Source: Mesorhizobium sp. B2-8-5 (lineage in GTDB: Bacteria > Pseudomonadota > Alphaproteobacteria > Rhizobiales > Rhizobiaceae). Taken from it: a stretch of DNA of 64,000 bases. Made by a program: the position numbers and the translations under genes. Position 1 is the stretch's first letter, and every line of letters begins with the position of its first letter. The notes below the pieces were generated by a model that was not told the origin of the DNA, ran no database searches, and saw only the letters and a list, made by a program, of their open reading frames with translations. The stretch covers positions 4,807,501 to 4,871,500 of the forward strand of contig NZ_CP083951.1 of the NCBI RefSeq assembly GCF_006440675.2. Direction: 5' to 3'. Below, piece by piece: positions 52,882-60,759 of the stretch.

Positions 52882-53956
52882 GGGCGTGATCCCCGGAGCT
52901 TTCCATAAAAATGTCTGCCGGCATGCTCCATTCGATAAGTGTGCCGCCAATATGCGACGGCAAGCCGTGGCTGACAATCCGGTCATCATGGTGATGAACG
53001 ATTTCAGCTTTTCCGCTTATGATGCGGAGAAAGCCTGAACCCGAACCGCGTACTACGTCTGCCATTCGCTGCAGTCCTAGACCTCTGTTGTTCAATCCGG
53101 TGCTCGTCCTGCCTACTTCGAACGCTGCCCTGAGCATGTGCGCGTCGTCGGAAATCAATCCAGCAGACCGCTCAGCGACGAACGCCAAAATACGTTCGTA
53201 TAACGGCCCTTTAGGAAGGGTGAAGGGTATCCCTGCCCCTTGGTCAAAAATAAAGAACCGCAGTCGCATTTCCTTGATATCGAGGCAACTTGCTCCCCAC
53301 CAACGGTGGCCCGCGTACGGGTGGGTCGGCTGGAAATCTGAAGGATAAGCGTGAGAGATCGCGTTTTCAGCAGCTTCCATCAATCCCTCAAACAGTTCCG
53401 GCTTTCTGGTAAACCCTTTCAGGGTCGCCGAGAAATGAGACTGCAATTCGTCAATTTTCTTACCGTCGAACCGGACTCCTGACTCCAATGGAGTGAGGGT
53501 ATAATTTTCAAGGGCAGCGGAATCGCCGGAGACGGGATTTGCACCCAGAAGATCGAACACTCCCAGATCGGACAGCAAGTTCCTAACCGCCGGAGCCCAT
53601 CGAGAGGAGTTCCGAGGCCTTAAGCGTACACGCTTAATCAACGACCATCGATGAAATTCGGCAGCTAAGACAATTGCTACGGGGACCGACAAGTTTTGCA
53701 CCGGGACCAGATCCACGTAGACTCTTCTTCGGGCGTCTCCCGTCAAAAGGGTTGCATCTCGGAGACTATCAATGAACGACATCGTTTCACGAAAATTTTT
53801 GGCGAACGACAGGTTCTGAGGAGGCACTATCCGCAATTCGGCGGGCGTATAGTCTGTGGCTTGCCGGGCAACGGATCGCCGTGCAACGTGGCGACGCCAA
53901 CGGCGCAAGGCTGCGCGATGGATGCTAGCAAGCTGCTCTTTGGTTATCCGCTTCAT
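52868..53956 (-). CDS. GHKL-type ATPase (anti-sigma/histidine-kinase-like), first gene of a three-gene operon
   Basis: 362 residues. The C-terminal half has the Bergerat ATP site: N box EGLMEAAENAISHAYPSD, G1 FFIFDQGAGIPFTLP, and G2 STGLNNRGLGLQRMADVV followed by GSGFLRIISGKAE. No phosphoacceptor His helix is seen. The N-terminal part has a STAS-like strand pattern (RRVYVDLVPVQNLSVPVAIV). The ATG at 53956 follows a G-rich ribosome site; a GTG/ATG at 53974 is longer. Pairing with DUF4325 recalls a SpoIIAB/SpoIIAA-like switch; role unknown, defence or stress signalling possible. Confidence 0.78.
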   Translation of the reverse strand: MKRITKEQLASIHRAALRRWRRHVARRSVARQATDYTPAELRIVPPQNLSFAKNFRETMSFIDSLRDATLLTGDARRRVYVDLVPVQNLSVPVAIVLAAEFHRWSLIKRVRLRPRNSSRWAPAVRNLLSDLGVFDLLGANPVSGDSAALENYTLTPLESGVRFDGKKIDELQSHFSATLKGFTRKPELFEGLMEAAENAISHAYPSDFQPTHPYAGHRWWGASCLDIKEMRLRFFIFDQGAGIPFTLPKGPLYERILAFVAERSAGLISDDAHMLRAAFEVGRTSTGLNNRGLGLQRMADVVRGSGSGFLRIISGKAEIVHHHDDRIVSHGLPSHIGGTLIEWSMPADIFMESSGDHAHAHD

Positions 53957-54024
53957 CGTCCCCCCGCTAACCACTCAATCGTGAGTAGGCAAAGGAGTCG
54001 AGTCGGACTAGCGCCAGACAGTGA

Positions 54025-54207
54025 TTAAACCCGGATTCCGCGAACGTTGAGAGTATTGACCGGCGGCTGGGCAACGAAGCCTTTCTGAAGATTGGCTGCC
54101 CGGTCACCGTAATTCTGGCTCGGCCAGATTTGCCAAAGGGACGAAATCCGGTTGGACCCTTCGATAAAACCGGCTACAACCATTGCGGCGATCTTTTCAG
54201 AATACAA
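54025..54207 (-). other. short protein-like remnant, minus strand
   Basis: 60 codons immediately after a stop: EKIAAMVVAGFIEGSNRISS, LWQIWPSQNYGDRAANLQKG. It reads like the C-terminal end of a larger protein but has no ATG or ribosome site. I see nothing else in 53957-54222. Confidence 0.25.
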
Positions 54208-54222
54208 TCATAGGAGGTATGA

Positions 54223-54642
54223 TTGCGACCACTCGTTCTCGTCGCGGCGGCGGTGTTTGCCTTGCTATCCGGCGCAGCGCGATCCGACGACCTGGATCAG
54301 CCGGAAGCTCTGTCGAAAAGCTGCCCAAGGGGCGTGCTCTTCAAGGAGATCAGGTCAGGAATTGTTGTAACCGTTGTCCGACAGGGTCAAGGCAAAGCCG
54401 TCTTCACGGAGGACAAGCATCGCCTACAGGGAGCCACTGCCGCAGAGATTCTGACGAAGGAAGGCGAGCATGGCTTCATCTACGGTCCGATGCGTTCCTA
54501 TATGTTCGCGGTGGACCCGGATGTCGTCAAGGATTTCGAATGGCGACCAGCTGAGACCGAATATCAAGCGTTCTATACCCTTCGGGACGATGACGGGAAC
54601 GAAGCGCTACTAAATTTCGTCGATATCGGGTGCGCCCCTTAG
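54223..54642 (+). CDS. exported hypothetical protein in the cargo island
   Basis: 139 residues from a TTG with AGGAGG 6 bases upstream. A signal peptide (MRPLVLVAAAVFALLSGAAR) precedes a mature part with two Cys (KSCPRGVLFKEIRSG and FVDIGCAP). No family recognised. It is plus-strand, independent of the phage genes, and could be envelope-located. Confidence 0.6.
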   Translation: MRPLVLVAAAVFALLSGAARSDDLDQPEALSKSCPRGVLFKEIRSGIVVTVVRQGQGKAVFTEDKHRLQGATAAEILTKEGEHGFIYGPMRSYMFAVDPDVVKDFEWRPAETEYQAFYTLRDDDGNEALLNFVDIGCAP

Positions 54643-54725
54643 CTGACGAGAACGAATAGTCGTGTTGAGCGAATACAGCCAATTTCAGATCAGCCTTTAA
54701 TAGGAGCGCACCTATATTGATCTGC

Positions 54726-54890
54726 TCATGGCTCAGTTGGGTAATAATCGGCTGGCAGTTCAATGCTAAAATTGCCGGGTCGATATCCGTCCAGGTCGGG
54801 AGGCGTTCCATGTAAGTGCAGGCCGCGTTTTATGTTAAATTTTCGCAGCCACTTAAGAGCTGAGGGCGTATCGCCAAAGCGAAAGTGCAT
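54726..54890 (-). CDS. small hypothetical protein or orphan cassette remnant
   Basis: 54 residues: MHFRFGDTPSALKWLRKFNI, RGLHLHGTPPDLDGYRPGNF, ending SIELPADYYPTEP. The composition is protein-like although there is no clear ribosome site, and the frame extends some 20 codons upstream to a stop. It lies between orphan immunity-like genes, so it may be the end of a displaced toxin or immunity gene. Confidence 0.4.
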   Translation of the reverse strand: MHFRFGDTPSALKWLRKFNIKRGLHLHGTPPDLDGYRPGNFSIELPADYYPTEP

Positions 54891-54960
54891 TGCCACCGTA
54901 ATTGCGACGCCTGCGGCTGATAAATCAGCTTGGTGAGGACATCGGAAGCCTCAACGCCGC

Positions 54961-55158
54961 CTACTTCTCCGCTCGCGCCGCTTTACGCAAATCCCCGATA
55001 GTCCGATTCCAAAAGCGTACCAATTCAAAGTGCTCTTGCCTGGTCACCAAGATTTTATTCTCCGGGCTGATTGGATCACCACCAACGATAATGGGTGTAA
55101 TCTCAAACAGCTCCATGCCCTTTCTGCGCGAATATTCCCTTTTGTCGCTCATTTTCAT
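54961..55158 (-). CDS. small HNH-like partner of the SMI1/KNR4 gene
   Basis: 65 residues: EYSRRKGMELFEITPIIVGG, DPISPENKILVTRQEHFELV, RFWNRTI. The spacing of GGDP, ENK and EHF recalls the end of compact HNH nucleases and the DPANK tail at 55587-55691. Its ATG overlaps the stop of the SMI1/KNR4 gene (4 bases). Whether it is an immunity partner or a toxin fragment is unclear. Confidence 0.6.
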   Translation of the reverse strand: MKMSDKREYSRRKGMELFEITPIIVGGDPISPENKILVTRQEHFELVRFWNRTIGDLRKAARAEK

Positions 55159-55544
55159 TCCGCCAGTCGAGAAAATAAGTCAGCTATGTTACGCGCCGTT
55201 TTCAAAGCTAACTTTCTGTTCATACCTACGAACGGAACGCGCACGATTGGCATATTTGGATCTTGAGTATCAAACCCATATGCTTCACCTCCTCCGTTAG
55301 ACGCGAACAAGAGAATACCTGGTGCATATTTTTCTACCTCATATTCTCGGTTGAAGTCGGCCAATTCCTCAGCCTTAAAGAAAATAATGTAGTTATCGTG
55401 GACAAAACCTTCGCCCCCATTATGCTCTTTGAGGAAGTCGGTATAGTCCCTCGGTAACTCGAATCCGAAGTGTGCAGACAGTCCATCGACGACCGCGGAT
55501 TCGGCCGGCGCGTCTAACTGCCCCTCGGTTAAGATATATCTCAC
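55155..55544 (-). CDS. SMI1/KNR4 (SUKH) family immunity protein
   Basis: 129 residues. GFELPRDYTDFLKEHNGGEG, the loop YIIFFKAEELADFNREY and ILLFASNGGGEAYGFDTQDP are the hallmark blocks of SUKH immunity proteins, which protect against nuclease toxins of polymorphic systems. GTG at 55544 follows GGGAGGATAGTA. A toxin-tail remnant lies just upstream, so this is an orphan immunity gene. Confidence 0.88.
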   Translation of the reverse strand: MRYILTEGQLDAPAESAVVDGLSAHFGFELPRDYTDFLKEHNGGEGFVHDNYIIFFKAEELADFNREYEVEKYAPGILLFASNGGGEAYGFDTQDPNMPIVRVPFVGMNRKLALKTARNIADLFSRLAE

Positions 55545-55586
55545 TACTATCCTCCCAAGTGCTCAAGTAACTGATTCCACGATGAC

Positions 55587-55691
55587 CTAGCTTGTTACCC
55601 GATGGACATCGCGAGGCAGGACGATCTTGTTGGCCGGGTCAATCGGCAATTGCGATGGCAGTGCACTTCCATTCCACTCGTCGACCAGCCC
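55587..55691 (-). pseudogene. orphan toxin C-terminal remnant
   Basis: 34 residues between stops: GLVDEWNGSALPSQLPIDPA, then NKIVLPRDVHRVTS. The DPANK...LPRDVHR pattern resembles the tail of HNH-type polymorphic toxins. The rest of the gene is gone: the region upstream is the end of the 55717 gene. It precedes the SMI1/KNR4 immunity gene in the usual toxin-then-immunity order. Confidence 0.55.
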
Positions 55692-55716
55692 TTAGAACCA
55701 AGACGGCCAACATCGC

Positions 55717-56193
55717 TCAATCACCTTTGAGCTCTGGCAAAATCCTCTCGTCAAGGAATTTGAGGCGACCAGCCAGCATTTCCGCGTTGGCGGGACTTGC
55801 ATCGACGTTGACTGGTATCAATTTTGCCACCGACTTTCCTTGCCGCGCCGCCTCGACCCATTCCTCGAGGGCACCAATGTAGCCATCAAGAGCTTCGAAA
55901 GGCGTGGCGGCGTCATCAGCAGGGATATATGTCGGCGGCACATCGCCAACGATCACCCAAATCCATCGGTTCACCTCGGGTCGCCCAGGCTCTATTTCAA
56001 AAAGAAAGACGTAGATTATTCCTTCGGCTCCATATCCAAAATATTCGCCCTTGATGGATAGGACCCAGTTATAGAACTTGAGATATTGACGGGCTTCGAC
56101 CAGGGCGGAATCGAGGTCATCGTCTCCGGTGCTGACATCAGCAGGAGGCAAGCGCGTGACGCTGCTGAAATCTGGCTCTGGAACGTTGTCCAT
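55717..56193 (-). CDS. hypothetical protein, immunity-like
   Basis: 158 residues, acidic. YGAEGIIYVFLFEIEPGRPE, WIWVIVGDVPPTYIPADDAA, EALDGYIGALEEWVEAARQG, and a C-terminal LAGRLKFLDERILPELKGD. No enzyme motif or signal. Size, charge and position in a set of immunity genes suggest an orphan immunity protein, but the family is not one I can name. Confidence 0.55.
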   Translation of the reverse strand: MDNVPEPDFSSVTRLPPADVSTGDDDLDSALVEARQYLKFYNWVLSIKGEYFGYGAEGIIYVFLFEIEPGRPEVNRWIWVIVGDVPPTYIPADDAATPFEALDGYIGALEEWVEAARQGKSVAKLIPVNVDASPANAEMLAGRLKFLDERILPELKGD

Positions 56194-56229
56194 TGGCTAA
56201 AAGGATCGATTCGAGCGGTCCGAGTGCCG

Positions 56230-56517
56230 TCAGCTTGCAGGCTGGCTTTGCCGGCGGCGGCGGCCGCGAAGGAAATCCACAATCAGCCAGATCAACTGAG
56301 CAACAACGTAGAGTGGACTGCGAGACCAATCCGGCGCCCCGGTGTGCGAGTAGCCATATGCGGCGGCGACAACGGCGAGCGCGCCGCAAATGACATGCAC
56401 CACCAACAGGCGCGGCACGCCGCCGTTCCAGCGCTTTGTGATCCAGAGCAACAAGCGGCTCAGCAAAAACGTCGGAACCAGAGCCCCGAGCAGCATCGCG
56501 GCAGAACCTGCACCCAT
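56230..56517 (-). CDS. small membrane protein, hypothetical
   Basis: 95 residues with about three hydrophobic helices (MLLGALVPTFLLSRLLLWIT, LLVVHVICGALAVVAAAYGY, SPLYVVAQLIWLIVDFL) and a basic end (RGRRRRQSQ). No family known. It could be an immunity protein against a membrane-acting toxin or unrelated cargo. No gene is seen in 56518-56784. Confidence 0.5.
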   Translation of the reverse strand: MGAGSAAMLLGALVPTFLLSRLLLWITKRWNGGVPRLLVVHVICGALAVVAAAYGYSHTGAPDWSRSPLYVVAQLIWLIVDFLRGRRRRQSQPAS

Positions 56518-56784
56518 ATAGTCCCCCTTTGTACGTATAGTAAGTTCGAATTCCAGACCGCCGGTTCACCAGACACTACCAAAGACGAGAATGACCGTTG
56601 GCCCCTTACATTCCATGCCTTGCAATCTATAATTGCATTATAGATATATACAACTTCTCAGTTGCAAGCAAGCTGGCCGCGTTGAAAAAGGAGGCAGCCC
56701 TGGATTTCTCATCACCCGCCCCGAACCGCGGCCGGTTGCGCAGGATTGGGTTGAGCTGCAGGGTCGAATTCAGCTTTCTCGAAG

Positions 56785-57399
56785 TCACCCACCTTTGACG
56801 TTTATGCGCGTCCCCGGGGGCAAGCCCCTCACCTTCGCGATGAGCTGAGCCGTGATATGCCAATAAACCTCCAGGTCCGTCAGTTCTAGATTTTCACGAT
56901 CGTCTTTGCCGCCCAGGAAGAGCGGGACGTTATAGCCGATGCATTGGTTATAGGCAGGTTCGGCGCCGCCGTTGGCGCGCCATGTCGCATAAAAATTCGA
57001 AGCCAGCGCGGCATCCTGATACTCATCCAATTCGGTTTCATGAAAAGTCCGGACATTGGCCGGTATCTGAAGCGCTTCACCGGTCCCTGGTTCGAACATC
57101 ACCACACCAGGCTCGCCTTCCTCGGTTCGTTTGGTGTCAATGGCGAATGTCCTGCCCAACCAATCGTATCCAAAACAGGTAATGCGCCCGGCAAATGCGG
57201 GGAAGCCCAAGATTATTCTGTTGCTCCACGCGGCCAAATCCTGGGCACGGACGATCCGGTAAAGGCCGTGGTTGAACGACACGCCACCGAAACTGGAAAG
57301 CAGTTCATTCAGGCTTGGCACGCCAGTGTCGATGTTCACGGAGTCAGGTCTGCGGCCTGCGTCTGGAGAAAAGCTTTGCCGAAACTTTGGAAACATCAT
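56785..57399 (-). CDS. Tdi1/DUF1851-like immunity protein, module B
   Basis: 204 residues, full-length homologue of the 39844-40458 product: GGVSFNHGLYRIVRAQDLAA, FPAFAGRITCFGYDWLGRTF, VMFEPGTGEALQIPANV and DLEVYWHITAQLIAKVRGLP. Its ATG overlaps the stop of the toxin-bearing gene by 4 bases, so toxin and immunity are made together. It should protect the lysogen from the C-terminal nuclease of the upstream gene. Confidence 0.75.
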   Translation of the reverse strand: MMFPKFRQSFSPDAGRRPDSVNIDTGVPSLNELLSSFGGVSFNHGLYRIVRAQDLAAWSNRIILGFPAFAGRITCFGYDWLGRTFAIDTKRTEEGEPGVVMFEPGTGEALQIPANVRTFHETELDEYQDAALASNFYATWRANGGAEPAYNQCIGYNVPLFLGGKDDRENLELTDLEVYWHITAQLIAKVRGLPPGTRINVKGG

Positions 57400-59135
57400 C
57401 GATCTCCGATCGTTACCTTGCCAATTCTCGTCCCGTGAGGCAGATGCTTTATCTGATGGTATATCTGGGGACCCAAGCTACGGTTCACGCTTGAATCCAG
57501 CGGAGCCATGTTATGCGTCGCCTCGGCACCTCCCAATTGCAAATCGTGTACATGATCCACGTCATGGCCGATAGGCACTTCGTTTCCTTCGGCTTTGTAC
57601 CTGACACTGGCTGACGTCGTCGCGCGAGTCGACGGAGTTACTATCTTCTCAACCGCGTTTAGAGCCGCGACTTTCAGGTCTGCCGCAAGTCGTTGCGCGT
57701 CCGTCCAATGCGGCATGTAAAACAGGTGTAACCCGGGACCATCGGAGGCGTTGGTTGCGCCTTCAGGACCAAGGGGGGCCTCGCCAGCGTCCCTTGGGAG
57801 GGTGGAATTTTCATTCGCCTTAGGGTCAGCCCGATAGGACGATGCGTCTGTTTCAACATCCGTGCCGAAAGAGGATTTTGCATCGATGGGCCGCCCGGCA
57901 ATTTTGGCCACCACCTTTCGGCCAATCGCGCCAAGCCCTTCGGCAAGAGCATTCCCGCCCGCGCCCAAGAGCGCGCCGGAGCCCATTTCGCGCACGATAT
58001 CCCGGCCGTTGAGCGCGGCATCCACGCCACCGAACATGGCGCCGTCGGCAGCCGCAGTAGTGCTTCTTGCCAAGAAACCAGGCAGCCCCTCAAGGGCTTC
58101 GGCTCCCAGCTTGCCCGTGAAGGTAAGGCCGGCGCTCTGAAAGCCGTGGCCGGAAGCGAAGGCACCGAGCAGATTTGCGGCTATCCCGGCTGAGCCGGCA
58201 CGGTCGTTGGCGTCTTCGGTTTCAGCTTGTTCGGCTGCCTGCAGCTCGTCGTAGCTCTTGTCGGAGAAGAGCGAGTTCATGCCGGCGGAGAACTTGTCAG
58301 CCTGACCGAAAGTCGCGCCGTTGGCAATGAGCCTGACGGTGTCGTTCGCAGCTGCAAGCGGCTTTTGCCACCATGAGCCGGCGTCGAACCGTACCCGAGC
58401 GGGGTGCTCGGCCATCTGGAGCAAATTAACCTGGAGAGCTTTTTCCTGGGCTTCCAGCTCCGCGGGGGAAATCTTTGGATTGTCCGCCGCGTTCTGCCGG
58501 ATGCGAGCCAAGGCAGATTGGAAGACCTGTCCGGCAAAGGTGAAGCGCGCCTCGGGGTTGCGTATTGCCTTTAGAGTCTCGCTCAGTTCGATGGTGCGCT
58601 GCTGCAATGGCACGCTCTCATCGACATATCTTGCGCCAAGGCTGTCTGAGAAATTCTGCGGGACGGCCAAGGTCCTGCTGAAACCGAGCCGCTTCTGGGC
58701 AGCCCAGACCCAGTTGATGGCGGCCTGAAATTCTTGCGGCGTCTTGACCTTGCTCCAGTCCGGAGCATCACCGGGAAACAGATTGCCGACATAAGCGACA
58801 GGATCGGCGTTGCGGGCCGCGATAATCAGTTGGGCGGCACCAGCCTTTACTTCGTAGCGTTCACTCACTTCCAATGAACTGCCGGGTCCAGGCCGCGAGT
58901 GCAGGAGCTCGGCATGGATCGCCTGGTTCGACGCCGCATGCATGTCGGAATAGGCCTTGGCGGCGCTGGTGGTAATGCGGAAATGCTCGAAACGGTTTGA
59001 GCCCTCGTCGGCGCCGTAGACGTTGACGAAGTCCTGCGCGGTCGGCTTTTCCCCCTCAGGATATTTGCCCGTGACAGCGATAACCGCCGGCGCGTTCTGC
59101 TCGGCGAGCATCACTCGCGCATTCGCGCCGATCAT
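57396..59135 (-). CDS. internal virion protein with C-terminal HNH-type nuclease toxin, module B
   Basis: 579 residues, intact. Residues 1-150 are nearly identical to module A; 150-330 are a diverged helical region; 330-396 a Gly/Ala-rich hydrophobic stretch (GALLGAGGNA) like that of phage proteins that cross the host envelope. LAEGLGAIGR at 397-406 is shared with module A. The last 110 residues differ fully from module A: YKAEGNEVPIGHDVDHVHD, LQLGG, NMAPLDSSVNRSLG. The DH...DLQLGG...N pattern fits an HNH nuclease. It starts by ATGA overlap with the upstream gene and is followed by its immunity gene. Confidence 0.78.
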   Translation of the reverse strand: MIGANARVMLAEQNAPAVIAVTGKYPEGEKPTAQDFVNVYGADEGSNRFEHFRITTSAAKAYSDMHAASNQAIHAELLHSRPGPGSSLEVSERYEVKAGAAQLIIAARNADPVAYVGNLFPGDAPDWSKVKTPQEFQAAINWVWAAQKRLGFSRTLAVPQNFSDSLGARYVDESVPLQQRTIELSETLKAIRNPEARFTFAGQVFQSALARIRQNAADNPKISPAELEAQEKALQVNLLQMAEHPARVRFDAGSWWQKPLAAANDTVRLIANGATFGQADKFSAGMNSLFSDKSYDELQAAEQAETEDANDRAGSAGIAANLLGAFASGHGFQSAGLTFTGKLGAEALEGLPGFLARSTTAAADGAMFGGVDAALNGRDIVREMGSGALLGAGGNALAEGLGAIGRKVVAKIAGRPIDAKSSFGTDVETDASSYRADPKANENSTLPRDAGEAPLGPEGATNASDGPGLHLFYMPHWTDAQRLAADLKVAALNAVEKIVTPSTRATTSASVRYKAEGNEVPIGHDVDHVHDLQLGGAEATHNMAPLDSSVNRSLGPQIYHQIKHLPHGTRIGKVTIGDR

Positions 59136-59380
59136 CTGGGCGCGGTGGCGTTGTTGGCCTGGGCTTTCAGCGCGGCGAGGTCGCCGGATTTCAGATAAGT
59201 GATGGCATCGAGCGGAATAGCTGTGTCGCTATCCGGCGACTGGCGTTCGCCGAACGCCTGCGCCACCATCTCGTCCGGCGTTTTTTGGCCTTTTACCGTC
59301 GCTTCCTTGCCCTGCGCTCCGGCACCAAGCTGCGTGCGCACAGTCTCGCCCATGCCGTCGCTTGCCACCGGGCCGGCGCT
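58723..59380. repeat. 658-bp direct repeat, identical to 42087-42744
   Basis: Second copy of the identical block. It joins the 3' third of the first module gene to the 5' third of the second; flanks on the upstream side are about 90 percent alike, and on the downstream side the similarity falls sharply. Confidence 0.9.
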
Positions 59381-60076
59381 CAGCATCTCGGCGGCGCGGC
59401 GTGGGTCCTGGGCGATCAGCGCCTGCATCCGCGCCTTCGCCGTGCTGGCGCGCCAGTCGGCTTCGGCCTGCAGCCTAATCTGCGGGTCGAGGTCCATCTT
59501 GGCGAGGAGGTCGAGGCCGGCCTGTCGAGAGGCATCGAAGGCGGCGGTGTCGTTCGGGTCGCTTTGCGCGATGTTGCTGAACTCGGCGCTGTGGACCTCC
59601 GCCAGCTGATCCTGTTCATATTGCTTGCGGCGCTGATTTTGCTGCAGCGCCAGGCGTATCGCGCCCGCCTCCCGCAGCGCTTCCTTGCGGCTGGCAAAGC
59701 CGGGGCGCAGCTCGGGCGGCACCTGCTTCAGGAAATTGCCGAACAGCGTGTCGAACTGGCCGATCTTCACCAACTGGCCGGTGTACGGATCGACCTGGCC
59801 ATACATGGTTTCGTGCAGGCCGGCGCCGTCGGCTGGGGAATTGGCCATGGCGTCGGCCTCGGCCCGGGCGAGCTCGCCGTTCAACCGGCGCGCGGCGATC
59901 TCGGTGTCGAAGGCCTGCTGCTGCGCCTTGCGCTGCTCGTAACGCTCGGCGGCTGCCTGCCACCTGTCGCCGAACTGCTGCATCGCCTCGCCGACCGGCG
60001 AGGTGTCCGGATACTGCACCGCGTTGCCAGTATCGAGCCGGCGCTCGCCGACGAACAGGGGGATGATGTGGACCAT
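59132..60076 (-). CDS. internal virion protein, module B, intact
   Basis: 314 residues. IPLFVGERRLDTGNAVQYPD at the start, then a long helical part with AERYEQRKAQQQAFDTEI and LALQQNQRRKQYEQDQL, and a C-terminal AITYLKSGDLAALKAQ. It lacks the amber codon of the module A homologue. Hydrophilic, no signal peptide. It probably accompanies the toxin-bearing protein in the virion core; the 4-base overlap fixes equal expression. Confidence 0.75.
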   Translation of the reverse strand: MVHIIPLFVGERRLDTGNAVQYPDTSPVGEAMQQFGDRWQAAAERYEQRKAQQQAFDTEIAARRLNGELARAEADAMANSPADGAGLHETMYGQVDPYTGQLVKIGQFDTLFGNFLKQVPPELRPGFASRKEALREAGAIRLALQQNQRRKQYEQDQLAEVHSAEFSNIAQSDPNDTAAFDASRQAGLDLLAKMDLDPQIRLQAEADWRASTAKARMQALIAQDPRRAAEMLSAGPVASDGMGETVRTQLGAGAQGKEATVKGQKTPDEMVAQAFGERQSPDSDTAIPLDAITYLKSGDLAALKAQANNATAPR

Positions 60077-60435
60077 TGGCTGTTTCCTGCCGGGGGCGGT
60101 TCGAGAGGGCGCGCGGCGGCGAGCCGCCGGAGATGGCGGCCGGTTCGGCGGCGCGGACGGGGTGGGTTCGGCTGGAGCCTGAGTGGTGAAAGGAGCGAGG
60201 ATGCTCGTCAGGGCGCGACGCGCGCGACAGCTGATCTCCCCCCTTGTGGGGGAGATGTCCGGCAGGACAGAGGGGGGCGCCGTAGAGTATCTACCTCGAG
60301 CGAGTCCGTATGGGATTCAACCAAGAATTCCGGCCAATGGTGTTGAGAAAACACGGCAAGGCCGGCGGGACAGCGCCCGCCTCTGCCCTGCCGGGCATCT
60401 CCCCCACGAGGGGGGAGATTGGCGGCTTCAGCGCC
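60077..60435. repeat. 359-bp gene-free stretch with a complete R1 repeat
   Basis: The R1 repeat spans 60232-60420: left hairpin ATCTCCCCCCTTGTGGGGG, inner arms CCGGCAGGACAGAGG and CCTCTGCCCTGCCGG, right hairpin up to GGGGGGAGAT. It is the same layout that the insertion sequence interrupts at 3.8-5.1 kb. The rest (60077-60231) is GC-rich, without a gene. Confidence 0.75.
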
Positions 60436-60759
60436 TCACCTCTCCTCCGCCCGCGCCGCTTTCTCCAGCGCCGCTAGGTCGGCGTCTTCCAGCGTGAGAA
60501 ACCCCATGATGTGCTGCACCACTTCGGCGCGCGCGTTGCTCAGCGCGCTGTGCAGTTCGAAGCCTTCGGGAGTCTTGGTGCGCGCCAGCCAATCGCCGTA
60601 GGACGGGCGTCGGTAGTAGCCTGTCGCGGCGGTAAGGTCGGCGAGCACCAGCTCTCCGTCCTCGCCCGAGAAGACGCGGCGATAGGCCTTGGCCAGCGCC
60701 TCTCGCGCGGCGAGCGGACCGCCGGCGTCGGAGGGGCGGGCGAAGCGTTTGCGGCTCAT
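60436..60759 (-). CDS. phage hypothetical protein coupled to the portal gene
   Basis: 107 residues: FARPSDAGGPLAAREALAKA, YRRVFSGEDGELVLADLTAA, GYYRRPSYGDWLARTKTPE. The ATG overlaps the portal stop (ATGA). Related small genes lie behind portal genes in rhizobial podovirus-like prophages. A soluble helical protein of unknown role in head assembly. Confidence 0.65.
   Translation of the reverse strand: MSRKRFARPSDAGGPLAAREALAKAYRRVFSGEDGELVLADLTAATGYYRRPSYGDWLARTKTPEGFELHSALSNARAEVVQHIMGFLTLEDADLAALEKAARAEER

Noticed and set aside
54527..54811. 94-codon minus-strand frame
   Set aside because: It overlaps the 54223-54642 gene, which has a signal peptide and ribosome site, and overlaps a more protein-like frame at 54726-54890.
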